From Reyranella aquatilis (GTDB lineage: Bacteria; Pseudomonadota; Alphaproteobacteria; Reyranellales; Reyranellaceae): DNA of 64,000 nucleotides. The stretch is taken from the NCBI RefSeq assembly GCF_020880995.1, contig NZ_JAJISD010000007.1, positions 248,001-312,000 of the forward strand, in the 5' to 3' direction. This document shows positions 55,347 through 62,836 of the stretch, one piece after another. Under the pieces are notes generated by a model. That model saw only the letters and a program-made list of their open reading frames with translations, was not told the origin of the DNA and ran no database searches. The position numbers and the translations under genes are program-made. How positions within the stretch are numbered: the stretch's first letter is position 1; every line of letters starts with the position of its first letter.

Positions 55347-56516
55347 CTAGTTCCGGCAGCACCACTCGAGCATGCGCTTCATGAACTCCTCGCCGGCATC
55401 GATCTGCGAGGCCAGGATGAACTCGTTGGGCTGATGCGCCTGGGCGATGTCGCCGGGGCCGCAGACCACGGTCGGCACGCCCAGCACCTTGCGGAAAATG
55501 CCGGCCTCGGTGGCATAGACCACCGCGCCCACCGTGTTGGAGCCCGACCAGCTGCCCGCCAGCGCTTTGGCGTCGTCGTTGCCCTCGGGCGAGAAGGCCG
55601 GGGTCGAGGCGCGCAGCTCGGTCTCGATGGCAGCGGCGGGATGCTTGGCCTTCATCTTCGGCAGCAGCTCTTCCTTAAGCCACTTCTTGGCGCGCTCGCC
55701 CAGCTCCTCGATCGGCCGGGTGGGCAGCTCGCGATAGCCCCACAGCACCTCGCATTCGCGCGCCAGGATGTTGCCCGCGGTGCCGCCGACGATGGTGCCG
55801 ACGTTGAAGGTCGCGGCGGCCGGCATGAACTCGCTGTTCTTCGGCGCGGCGGCCTCGAGCTCTTCCTGCACCGTGTTGAGGTAGTGGATGAACTCGCCGG
55901 CGAAATGGATCGCGCTGACGCCGAGATGGGTCATCGAGGAATGCGCCTCGAAGCCGGTGAACTTGGTGACGTAGGACTGGCTGCCCTTGTGGGCATGCAC
56001 CACGGTCATCATGGTCGGCTCGCCGATGATGATGACGCGGGGCTTCGGCACTTCGCTCGCCATGCGGGCGGCCAGCGAATGGGCGCCGAAGCAGCCGATC
56101 TCCTCGTCGTAGGACAGCGCGAAGTGGATCGGCTTCTTGAGCGGCGCCTTCAGGAACTGCGGCAGCATGGCGAGGCCGATGGCGTAGAACGCCTTCATGT
56201 CGCAGGTGCCGCGGCCGTAGTACTTGCCGTCCTTGAGAGTGAGCGTCCACGGGTCGGTCACCCACGGCTGGCCGTCCACCGGCACGACATCGGTATGGCC
56301 GGACAGGACCACGCCGCCCGGCACGTTGGGGCCGATGGTGGCGAACAGATTGGCCTTCGAACCGTCCTCGTTGGGCACCAGCTTCGAGTCGATGCCGTGG
56401 CCCTTCAGGTAGCCCTGCACGTATTCGATGAGGGCGAGGTTGGAAAAGCGCGATGTGGTGTCGAACGCCACGAGCTTGCGCAGCATTTCCACGGAACTGA
56501 CGATCTCTCCGGCCAT
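55347..56516 (-). CDS. argE: Acetylornithine deacetylase
   Basis: 389 residues, M20 metallopeptidase family. Zinc site: SGHTDVVPVDG, RGTCDMKAF, DEEIGCFGA and GEPTMM; the dimerisation (lid) domain is about 180-290. Release of ornithine from N-acetylornithine is the family's main role in this subgroup; related amidases are possible. ATG 56514-56516. No arginine genes are adjacent. Confidence 0.88.
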   Translation of the reverse strand: MAGEIVSSVEMLRKLVAFDTTSRFSNLALIEYVQGYLKGHGIDSKLVPNEDGSKANLFATIGPNVPGGVVLSGHTDVVPVDGQPWVTDPWTLTLKDGKYYGRGTCDMKAFYAIGLAMLPQFLKAPLKKPIHFALSYDEEIGCFGAHSLAARMASEVPKPRVIIIGEPTMMTVVHAHKGSQSYVTKFTGFEAHSSMTHLGVSAIHFAGEFIHYLNTVQEELEAAAPKNSEFMPAAATFNVGTIVGGTAGNILARECEVLWGYRELPTRPIEELGERAKKWLKEELLPKMKAKHPAAAIETELRASTPAFSPEGNDDAKALAGSWSGSNTVGAVVYATEAGIFRKVLGVPTVVCGPGDIAQAHQPNEFILASQIDAGEEFMKRMLEWCCRN

Positions 56517-56566
56517 GATGTCCTTGTCTTACCCGACCCGCGTGCCTTGCCCGACCCGCGTCGCGG

Positions 56567-57193
56567 TCAAATGGAACTCCGGCCGATCATGGACAGGAAT
56601 TCGCGCCGTGTCTCGCCATTGTCGCGGAAGGCGCCCAGCATGCGGCTGGTCACCATGGTGACGTCGGACTTGTGGACACCGCGCGTCGTCATGCACTGGT
56701 GCGCCGCCTCGATGACAACCGCCACACCGCGCGGCTGCAGCACTTCCTGAAGCGTGTTGGCAATCTGCGCCGTCAGCTTCTCCTGGATCTGCAGGCGGTA
56801 GGCATAGGCGTCGACCACGCGGGCCAGCTTGCTGATGCCGACCACGCGTTTGTCGGGCAGGTAGCCGACATGGACCTTGCCGATAATCGGCACCATGTGG
56901 TGCTCGCAATGCGATTCGACGCGGATGTCGCGCAGCGCCACGACCTCGTCGTAGCCCTCGACCTCCTCGAAGGTCCGCTGCAGCATGTCGCGCGGGTCCT
57001 GGTCGTAGCCCTTGAAGAACTCCTCATAGGAGCGGACGACGCGGTCCGGCGTGCCGGCCAAGCCTTCGCGGCCGGGATCGTCGCCGGCCCAGCGGATCAG
57101 GGTGCGAACGGCGGCCTCGGCCTCCTCGCGCGACGGGCGGGTCAGGCCGGTGGCGAGCGATATCGCTCCACCCGGCTTCACCATCTTGTTCAT
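56567..57193 (-). CDS. folE: GTP cyclohydrolase I
   Basis: 208 residues. Zinc and catalytic residues lie in [12 protein letters not shown] and [23 protein letters not shown] and RLQIQEKLT are family blocks. First step of folate/pterin synthesis, forming dihydroneopterin triphosphate. The first 16 residues vary between species. Starts at ATG 57191-57193, 25 bases after apaG. Confidence 0.95.
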   Translation of the reverse strand: MNKMVKPGGAISLATGLTRPSREEAEAAVRTLIRWAGDDPGREGLAGTPDRVVRSYEEFFKGYDQDPRDMLQRTFEEVEGYDEVVALRDIRVESHCEHHMVPIIGKVHVGYLPDKRVVGISKLARVVDAYAYRLQIQEKLTAQIANTLQEVLQPRGVAVVIEAAHQCMTTRGVHKSDVTMVTSRMLGAFRDNGETRREFLSMIGRSSI

Positions 57194-57218
57194 CTGCAGT
57201 CTCCTCGATCCGCGTGGC

Positions 57219-57611
57219 CTAGTTGAGGCTGCGCTGCGCCGTCGGCGTATCCAGCGAAAAAGTGGGGATTTCGATGTCGAACTTCACGCCAGCCTCATCA
57301 ACCATCTGATACGTGCCGCCCATGATTCCGGATGGCGTGGAAAGCGGCGTGCCCGACGTGTACTCGAATGTGTCACCGGGACGCAGCAGCGGCGTCTTGC
57401 CGACGACCCCCGGACCTTTGACTTCCTGCAGCCGGCCCAGCCCGTCTGTGATCTTCCAATGGCGGCTGCGCAACTGCACCGCGACGTCGCCCTGGTTCTC
57501 GATCCGCACCGTGTATGACCAGACATACTGCGACTTCGCCGGCTCGGACTGGTCGGGCAGGTATTGCGGTTGGACCGTCACCAGAATGGCGCGGGTTGTG
57601 GCTTTGTACAT
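57219..57611 (-). CDS. apaG: ApaG/CorD protein
   Basis: 130 residues, the family's length. [29 protein letters not shown], the GPGVVG motif and [18 protein letters not shown] define the ApaG fibronectin-like fold. Cytoplasmic; linked to Co/Mg homeostasis in enterobacteria, exact role open. Neighbour of folE on the same strand. Confidence 0.95.
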   Translation of the reverse strand: MYKATTRAILVTVQPQYLPDQSEPAKSQYVWSYTVRIENQGDVAVQLRSRHWKITDGLGRLQEVKGPGVVGKTPLLRPGDTFEYTSGTPLSTPSGIMGGTYQMVDEAGVKFDIEIPTFSLDTPTAQRSLN

Positions 57612-57672
57612 GGTCGGGCGACTTCCTTACGGGCTCTGACATGGGAGTTTCGGCCCAAAAGGTCAAATGCGT

Positions 57673-58581
57673 CTACAACCACCTCGGATCGGCGGTGAAG
57701 TCGATGGTGAGCCAGCGATGCGGACCCTCGCCGCCGATCGCCTCGGCAATTTCGCGGCGCAGGGCGTCCGCCTTGCCCACGCTGTCGATCGAGGACTCCG
57801 GCGGCACCGCGACGTGGATCTCGATGAACTGGGCACGGCCGACCTTGGCGACATAGCTGGTATAGGTCTTGAAGCCGTGGCGCGCGATCACCCCGTCCAT
57901 GACCTGCCGCACACGCGCATCGAGTTCGGGCGGCGTGATCAGCAGGATCTCCTGCAGCGCCTTGCGCACCGCCTGGATGGGCACGAAGACGAGGACCATG
58001 GTGAGCAGAGCGAGCACCGCCGGGTCGGCGTAGGGCGCGAGATGGGCGTAGGCCGTCCCCTTCAACGAGGCGCCGATGACGAAGGCCACGAGCAGGGCGG
58101 AGGTAATGGAACCCGCCATCAGCCAGCCCTGCGTGTCGAGCCGGATGAAATCGGAACCGATCTCGCGGTTCAGGCGGCGCTCGTAGAAGAACATGCTGAA
58201 GCAGGCCACGCAGACCAGGATGGCGTAGGCCATCGCCCAGTCGAAATCGAGGTGGCGGCCGCCAGCCAGCAGGCTACCGACCGCGTTCAGGAAGGCATAG
58301 AAGCAGAGCAGCATCAGCGTGCCGCCGTTGAAGGCCAGCACCATAGGCTCGATGTGCCAGTAGCCGAACTGGAACCGCCGGTTCTCGGTGACGCGCGTGA
58401 CGAGGCGCGTGACGAACAGCGCCAGGCCCGACATCGCCGCATCGATGGCCGAGAACACGCCGTCGAACAGGATCGACAAGGATCCGGACAGCAGGCCGAA
58501 CAGCACACCGACCGACGCCACCCCGATGGTGACGGCGATGGAGATTTTCAGGAGTCTCTGTTCGGCGGTCGCGGTCTGCAT
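57673..58581 (-). CDS. Cation diffusion facilitator family transporter with altered metal site
   Basis: 302 residues, six helices and a C-terminal cytoplasmic domain (about 205-302, IEIHVAVPPESS). Helix 2 reads LFDGVFSAID with D40 but no acid four residues on, and helix 5 reads LDTQGWLMAG where DxxHxxxD or GWLxDG is usual, so several transport-site ligands are replaced. It resembles the COG3965 branch. Metal specificity, or transport itself, is uncertain. Confidence 0.8.
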   Translation of the reverse strand: MQTATAEQRLLKISIAVTIGVASVGVLFGLLSGSLSILFDGVFSAIDAAMSGLALFVTRLVTRVTENRRFQFGYWHIEPMVLAFNGGTLMLLCFYAFLNAVGSLLAGGRHLDFDWAMAYAILVCVACFSMFFYERRLNREIGSDFIRLDTQGWLMAGSITSALLVAFVIGASLKGTAYAHLAPYADPAVLALLTMVLVFVPIQAVRKALQEILLITPPELDARVRQVMDGVIARHGFKTYTSYVAKVGRAQFIEIHVAVPPESSIDSVGKADALRREIAEAIGGEGPHRWLTIDFTADPRWL

Positions 58582-58603
58582 GAAATGGACTAGACATCAT
58601 GCG

Positions 58604-58629
58604 CCTCTCCCCCGCTAGGGGGGGAGAGG
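58604..58629. repeat. CCTCTCCCCC/GGGGGAGAGG hairpin
   Basis: A perfect ten-pair stem with loop GCTAGG lies between the thioesterase stop and the CDF start on the minus strand. It is the same kind of C-run/G-run palindrome seen at 32916 and 62696-62817, a repeat class common in such genomes. It could end thioesterase transcription, but no T-run follows. Confidence 0.55.
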
Positions 58630-58639
58630 AGCATGAAAG

Positions 58640-59113
58640 TCAGATCGGGAAAATCAGACAGGTGGTCGTTCCGTGGGCCAGCAGCTTGCCAGAGGCATCG
58701 GTCAGGCGGCCTTCCGAGGTGGCGATGCGCGAGCCGATGTTGATGACCTTGCCCTCGGCGCGGACCGGCCCCGTCCGGTCGGACATGGCACGCACGTAGT
58801 TCACCTTGATCTCGACCGTGGTGTAGCCGCTGCCGGCCTTCAGCATGGTGTGGATGCAGCAGCCCATCACCGAATCCAGCAGCGTGGCGGCGATGCCGCC
58901 ATGCACCGAGCCCAGAGGGTTGTAGTGGTCGAACACCGGCGTATAGCCGAACACCACGCGCCCCGCCTCGACCTCGATCAGGCTGAAGCCCAGGGCCTTG
59001 GTGATCGGTGGCGCCGGATACCGTCCCTCCAGCAGCCCTTTGAAGAGATCCAGCCCGTCCAGCGTGCGCGCCACTTCGATCGGCACCACGCCAAATCCAG
59101 CGTCTCCAGCCAT
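58640..59113 (-). CDS. PaaI-family hotdog thioesterase
   Basis: 157 residues. FDHYNPLGSVHGGIAATLLDSVMGC carries the HGG motif and the following catalytic acid of the hotdog fold; TTVEIKVNYVRAM is the typical strand. Hydrolyses an acyl- or aryl-CoA. SD GGAG before ATG 59111-59113. Divergent from a MarR gene with a shared dyad between them. Confidence 0.88.
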   Translation of the reverse strand: MAGDAGFGVVPIEVARTLDGLDLFKGLLEGRYPAPPITKALGFSLIEVEAGRVVFGYTPVFDHYNPLGSVHGGIAATLLDSVMGCCIHTMLKAGSGYTTVEIKVNYVRAMSDRTGPVRAEGKVINIGSRIATSEGRLTDASGKLLAHGTTTCLIFPI

Positions 59114-59135
59114 GTCAAACTCCGTCCGAATTTAG

Positions 59136-59147
59136 GTGCATATACAC
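59136..59147. promoter_or_regulatory. Likely MarR operator in the divergent thioesterase/marR region
   Basis: GTGCATATACAC is a near-perfect dyad (GTG-ATAT-CAC arms, ten of twelve positions) in an AT-rich patch, 22 bases from the thioesterase ATG and 43 from the marR ATG. MarR proteins commonly bind such dyads between their own gene and a divergent target. Confidence 0.5.
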
Positions 59148-59190
59148 ATTGAGACTTTGCTGGCGCAAGAACCGGCGATACTCTCTGCCG

Positions 59191-59640
59191 ATGACCGCCG
59201 TCCCGTCCCCGCTCCGCCTCTCGCCGGCCGAATGCACCTGCTTTCGCGTGCGCAGCGCGGCGCGCCGCGTCACCCAGATCTACAGCCGCCACCTCGCGCC
59301 GACGGGACTGCGCATCTCGCAATTCTCGCTGCTGGGCCACGTGATCGCGCGCGGCCCCCTCAGCATCTCCGAACTGTCCGACCGGCTGGCGACCGACCGC
59401 ACGACGCTCACGCGCAACCTGCGGCCGCTGCTCGCCTCGGGCGTGATCGAGCGCGCGGCCGCGGGCGATAAGCGCCGCCACGAGCTGGTCGCGACGCTGG
59501 CGGGACGCGCCCTCTTCAAGCGCGCCCTGCCGATGTGGGCCGCCGCCGAGCAGGAAGTGCGCGACGCGATGGGCACGAAGCTGACCGCCGACCTGCACGT
59601 CGCCCTCGATCGGTCGATGGAAAAGCTGGCGCCGCTTTAG
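59191..59640 (+). CDS. MarR-family transcriptional regulator
   Basis: 149 residues from ATG 59191. Winged helix about 50-105: SISELSDRLATDRTTLTRNL is the recognition helix and ASGVIERAAAGDKRRHELVAT the wing with its DKR motif. Dimer helices at both ends. Probably represses itself and the divergent thioesterase gene; the ligand may be an aromatic acid or CoA ester. Its stop overlaps the convergent tenA stop by four bases. Confidence 0.88.
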   Translation: MTAVPSPLRLSPAECTCFRVRSAARRVTQIYSRHLAPTGLRISQFSLLGHVIARGPLSISELSDRLATDRTTLTRNLRPLLASGVIERAAAGDKRRHELVATLAGRALFKRALPMWAAAEQEVRDAMGTKLTADLHVALDRSMEKLAPL

Positions 59641-60248
59641 ACGTTGGCGGCAAAGAAGCCGAGTTCGAGTTCCATCGCGCGGCGATAGTGCGCGCGCACC
59701 GTCTCGCTGTCCTCGGCATGACGGTCGAGCAGCGCTTCGAGCTCAGCGGCCAGCGCCTCGAAGGCGGGATCGGCGTAGGTCTTCACCCACTCCGCGTAGA
59801 GCGGCGCCGGGCTGGTGGCCGCCAGCGACCGGCCGAGATAGGCGTAGAGCCGCATGCACGGCGTCATGGCCGCGATCGTCTCGCCCAGATGGCCGCGTCG
59901 CGCCGTCTCCAGCAGGAAATCGACATAGGCGCGGGTCGCCTCGACCGGCGCGACGCCGGCCAGTTCGACCTGCCAGCGGTCGGCATAGCTCTTGTGCAGC
60001 TTGAGCTCCTGCAGCACGCCCGCGATCAAGCCGGCGAAGCCGTAGAGGTCTTCACGCGCCGTCGAGTTGGCGAGGCAGAAGGCATAGGCCCGCGCGAACG
60101 CCTCGAGGAAATAGGCGTCCTGCGCGACGTAGCCCTTGAAGCAATGGACGGGCAGCGAGCCGTCCCGCAGCCCGCGCACGAAGCCGTGCGCGAGGATGCG
60201 TTTGGCAAGGTCGACATTCGCCGCCCACAGGTCGGCCGACAGCGACAC
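59637..60248 (-). CDS. tenA: TenA-family thiaminase II
   Basis: 203 residues from GTG 60246-60248, with GGAG eight bases upstream; a GTG nine bases earlier is possible but has no proper site. The active cysteine is in MTPCMRLYAYLG and the catalytic glutamate near the end in AMELELGFF; YVAQDAYFLEAFARAYA is the substrate helix. Salvages aminomethyl-pyrimidine for thiamine. About 25 bases downstream of metZ, so shared transcription is likely. Confidence 0.88.
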   Translation of the reverse strand: MSLSADLWAANVDLAKRILAHGFVRGLRDGSLPVHCFKGYVAQDAYFLEAFARAYAFCLANSTAREDLYGFAGLIAGVLQELKLHKSYADRWQVELAGVAPVEATRAYVDFLLETARRGHLGETIAAMTPCMRLYAYLGRSLAATSPAPLYAEWVKTYADPAFEALAAELEALLDRHAEDSETVRAHYRRAMELELGFFAANV

Positions 60249-60272
60249 GCCTTCCACTCCAGGCCCGTCGCC

Positions 60273-61484
60273 TCAGCCGCCCAGGGCCTGGACGAGATCG
60301 CCCACGATGTCCTCGGCATCCTCGAGGCCGACCGAGATGCGGACCGTGCCGTCGGTGATGCCGAGCTTGGCGCGCTCCTCGGCGCCGATGCGCATGTGCG
60401 TCGTCGTCGCGGGATGGGTGACGAGGCTCTTGGCGTCGCCCAGGTTGTTGGAAATGTCGACGAGCTGCAGGCGGTTCAGCGTCTCGAACGCCGCCCACTT
60501 GCCGGCCTTGAGGTCGAAGGTCACGACGCCGCCGAAGTCGGACATCTGCTTCGCCGCCAGCGCATGCTGCGGATGGTCGGGGCGGCCGGGATAGAGCACG
60601 CGGCCGATCGCGGGATGCGCGGCCAGCGCGTCGGCGACGCGGCGGGCATTGGCGCAGTGGCGCTCGACGCGCAGGCCGAGCGTCTCCAGGCCCTTGACCA
60701 GGACCCAGGCGTTGAACGGGCTGAGCGCCGGGCCGGTGTTGCGGATGATCGGCTGCAGCTTTTCGAGGATGAATTCCTTCGAACCCAGCACCGCGCCGCC
60801 CAGGGTGCGACCCTGACCGTCGATGTACTTGGTCGCGGAGTGGACCACGATGTCGGCGCCGAACTCCAGCGGCCGCTGCAGGATCGGCGTGGCGAAGGCG
60901 TTGTCGAGGACGACCTTGGCGCCGGCCCTGTGCGCGAGGTCGCACACCGCCTTCACGTCGACGATGTCGAGCATCGGGTTTGACGGCGATTCGAACAGTA
61001 CCGCCTGCGTGGGCTTGCTGAGCGCCTTCTCCCACTGCGCAAGATCGCCGCCGTCGACCAGCTCGCTCTCGATGCCGTACTTCGGCAGCAGCTCGGCCAC
61101 TATGTAGTGGCAGGAGCCGAACAGCTGGCGGGCCGCGACGATGCGGTCGCCGGCCTTGAGCAGCGCCAGCAGCGCGAAGAACACCGCCGACATGCCGGTC
61201 GAGGTGGCGCGACAGGCCTCGGCGCCTTCCAGCGCCGCCAGCCGGTTCTCGAACATGGTGACGGTCGGATTGCCGAAGCGCGAATACTGGTAGTGGTTGC
61301 TCTCGCCCTTGAAGGTGGCCTCGGCCTCCTCCGCGCTCGAATAGGCGTAGCCCGAGGTCAGGAACAGCGCCTCCGACGTCTCGTCGAAATTGCTGCGGAT
61401 CTGCCCACCGCGCACGGCACGGGTCTGGGTGCGCCACTTCGAGGTATCGGCTTCGGCCTTCTTCTTCGGAATCGATCCGTCCAT
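60273..61484 (-). CDS. metZ: O-succinylhomoserine sulfhydrylase
   Basis: 403 residues from ATG 61482-61484 with GGAGAAG upstream. Cys/Met-metabolism PLP family; the Schiff-base lysine is K219 in HSATKYIDG, with SRFGNPT, ATSTGMSA and FESPSNPMLD as cofactor blocks. Forms homocysteine from succinylhomoserine (or acetylhomoserine) and sulfide. A SAM-II riboswitch and a terminator lie in the leader, so methionine supply controls it. Confidence 0.92.
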   Translation of the reverse strand: MDGSIPKKKAEADTSKWRTQTRAVRGGQIRSNFDETSEALFLTSGYAYSSAEEAEATFKGESNHYQYSRFGNPTVTMFENRLAALEGAEACRATSTGMSAVFFALLALLKAGDRIVAARQLFGSCHYIVAELLPKYGIESELVDGGDLAQWEKALSKPTQAVLFESPSNPMLDIVDVKAVCDLAHRAGAKVVLDNAFATPILQRPLEFGADIVVHSATKYIDGQGRTLGGAVLGSKEFILEKLQPIIRNTGPALSPFNAWVLVKGLETLGLRVERHCANARRVADALAAHPAIGRVLYPGRPDHPQHALAAKQMSDFGGVVTFDLKAGKWAAFETLNRLQLVDISNNLGDAKSLVTHPATTTHMRIGAEERAKLGITDGTVRISVGLEDAEDIVGDLVQALGG

Positions 61485-61530
61485 CTCACTTCTCCTCTCG
61501 CCGCGCGCCCTTTCCCGACGACGCAAACGA

Positions 61531-61561
61531 AAAACCCCCGACCTGGAAGGACGGGGGTTTT
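61531..61561 (-). terminator. Rho-independent terminator in the metZ leader
   Basis: AAAACCCCCG and CGGGGGTTTT form a perfect ten-pair stem with an eleven-base loop, followed on the minus strand by a run of T. It lies between the SAM-II aptamer and the metZ ATG. The segment just upstream (AGGTCGGAGGTT) resembles the right arm (AGGTCGGGGGTT) and could pair with the left arm instead, giving an antiterminator. Confidence 0.8.
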
Positions 61562-61576
61562 GCGTAACCTCCGACC

Positions 61577-61626
61577 TTTTAGCGATGTTTAACGTGGTCG
61601 CAAGCCGGTCGGCTCAAATCTCCACG
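61577..61626 (-). promoter_or_regulatory. SAM-II riboswitch
   Basis: On the minus strand the leader reads CGTGGAGATTTGA, GCCG, CGGCTTGC, CCACGTTAAAC and CGCTAAAAGG in that order. P1 is CGTGG/CCACG, the pseudoknot segments are the GATTTGA loop and GCTAAA tail. This is the SAM-II consensus layout, known upstream of metA, metX, metZ and metC in alphaproteobacteria. High SAM should lower metZ expression. Confidence 0.9.
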
Positions 61627-61666
61627 GCCGCCTCTATAAGGGCGGCGGTCGCTCCGCGCAAGCCCG

Positions 61667-62638
61667 TCAATCGGGCTTCACGTCGGCGGCGCGCGCGACC
61701 TCAGTCCACTTCTTCAGCTCGGCGGCGGTGTGCGCGGCCAACTCCGCAGGCGTGGACGAGGCGATCTCGTAGCCGAGATCGGAGATCTTCTTCGCGACCT
61801 CAGGATCCTTCAGTGCCTTCAGCAGCTCCGCGTTCAGGCGCTGCACGATCGGCGCCGGCGTCCCCTGCGGCGCATAGAGGCCGGCCCAGGTATAGGCCTC
61901 GACGCCGGCGACGCCCTGCTCCGCGAGCGTCTTGAGTTCGGGCAGCGCAGGCGAGCGCCTGGCCATCGCGAGGCCCAGCGCGCGCAGTTTGCCCGCCTGG
62001 ATCTGGCCCATTGCCGGTGCCAGCGCGTCGAACACCACGTCGATCTCGCCGGCCAGCAGCGCCTGCTGCGCGGGCGCCGAGCCCTTGTAGGGAATGTGCT
62101 GCATCTTCACGCCGGTGCGCAGCCGGAACAGCTCGGCGGTGAGATGCAGGATCGAGCCGTTGCCGGAAGAGCCGTAGTCGAACTTCGGACTGCGCTGGAT
62201 GAGCGCGATCAGGCCCGGAATGTCCTTCGCGGGCGAGTCGGGCCGCACCAGCACCACCATCGGCACAATGGCGGCGAGGCCGATCGCGGCGAAGCTGGTC
62301 GGGTCGTACTTCAGCGACGGATTGACCGCGGGCACGATCGCCAGGGTGGAGACCGTGCCCATCAGCAGCGTGTAGCCGTCCGGTGCGGCTTGCGCGAGCA
62401 ACTGGCCCGCAAGGCCGCCGCCCGCGCCCGGCTTGTTCTCGATGACGAAGGACTGACCCAGACCTTCGGCCATCTTCGGGGTGACGATCCGCGCGATGAT
62501 GTCGGGCACGCCGCCCGGCGCGAAGGGGATGAGCACTTTTATCGGCTGGCCTTTCGGCCACTCCGCCTGCGCTTGCGCCGGAGTGGCCAGCGCGGCCGCA
62601 CCCAGGGCACCGAGTGCCGCGCGACGTGTGATGCTCAT
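61667..62638 (-). CDS. Bug/TctC-family (TTT) periplasmic solute receptor
   Basis: 323 residues with a Tat-like or Sec signal (SITRRAALGALGAAALATPAQAQ, quoted in part as TRRAALGALG and TPAQAQ). VLIPFAPGGVPDIIARIV, IENKPGAGGGLAGQLL and PDGYTLLMGT are the family blocks. Orphan again; lies between metZ and a ThDP enzyme on the same strand, the latter separated by a long inverted repeat. Confidence 0.9.
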   Translation of the reverse strand: MSITRRAALGALGAAALATPAQAQAEWPKGQPIKVLIPFAPGGVPDIIARIVTPKMAEGLGQSFVIENKPGAGGGLAGQLLAQAAPDGYTLLMGTVSTLAIVPAVNPSLKYDPTSFAAIGLAAIVPMVVLVRPDSPAKDIPGLIALIQRSPKFDYGSSGNGSILHLTAELFRLRTGVKMQHIPYKGSAPAQQALLAGEIDVVFDALAPAMGQIQAGKLRALGLAMARRSPALPELKTLAEQGVAGVEAYTWAGLYAPQGTPAPIVQRLNAELLKALKDPEVAKKISDLGYEIASSTPAELAAHTAAELKKWTEVARAADVKPD

Positions 62639-62695
62639 GGTTTCCCCCTTCGTGCTTTTCTTCTTCTCCAGCTCGAGCCCCGACTCGTCTCCTCC

Positions 62696-62817
62696 CCCGT
62701 CATGCGGGGGAGGCCGGGAGGGGGGAACGCCACGCGACGATCGTCGATTGCGAAGAGATCAGACCTGTTGCCTTCCCCCTCCGCCCCCTTTCGGGGGCAC
62801 CTCCCCCGCATGACGGG
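62696..62817. repeat. Inverted repeat with 18-base perfect arms, MITE-like
   Basis: Arms 62696-62713 and 62800-62817 (CCCGTCATGCGGGGGAGG and its exact complement) enclose 86 bases; an inner hairpin GCCCCC/GGGGGC lies near 62785-62800. No coding sequence inside. It belongs with the C-run/G-run palindromes at 32916 and 58604 and may have spread as a small non-autonomous element. It sits between the ThDP enzyme gene and the TTT receptor gene. Confidence 0.75.
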
Positions 62818-62836
62818 CGAGGCTTTGATTGGCTCT

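Noticed and set aside
62696..62817. Inverted repeat as ends of an insertion sequence
   Set aside because: Only about 86 bases lie between the arms and no transposase is present.
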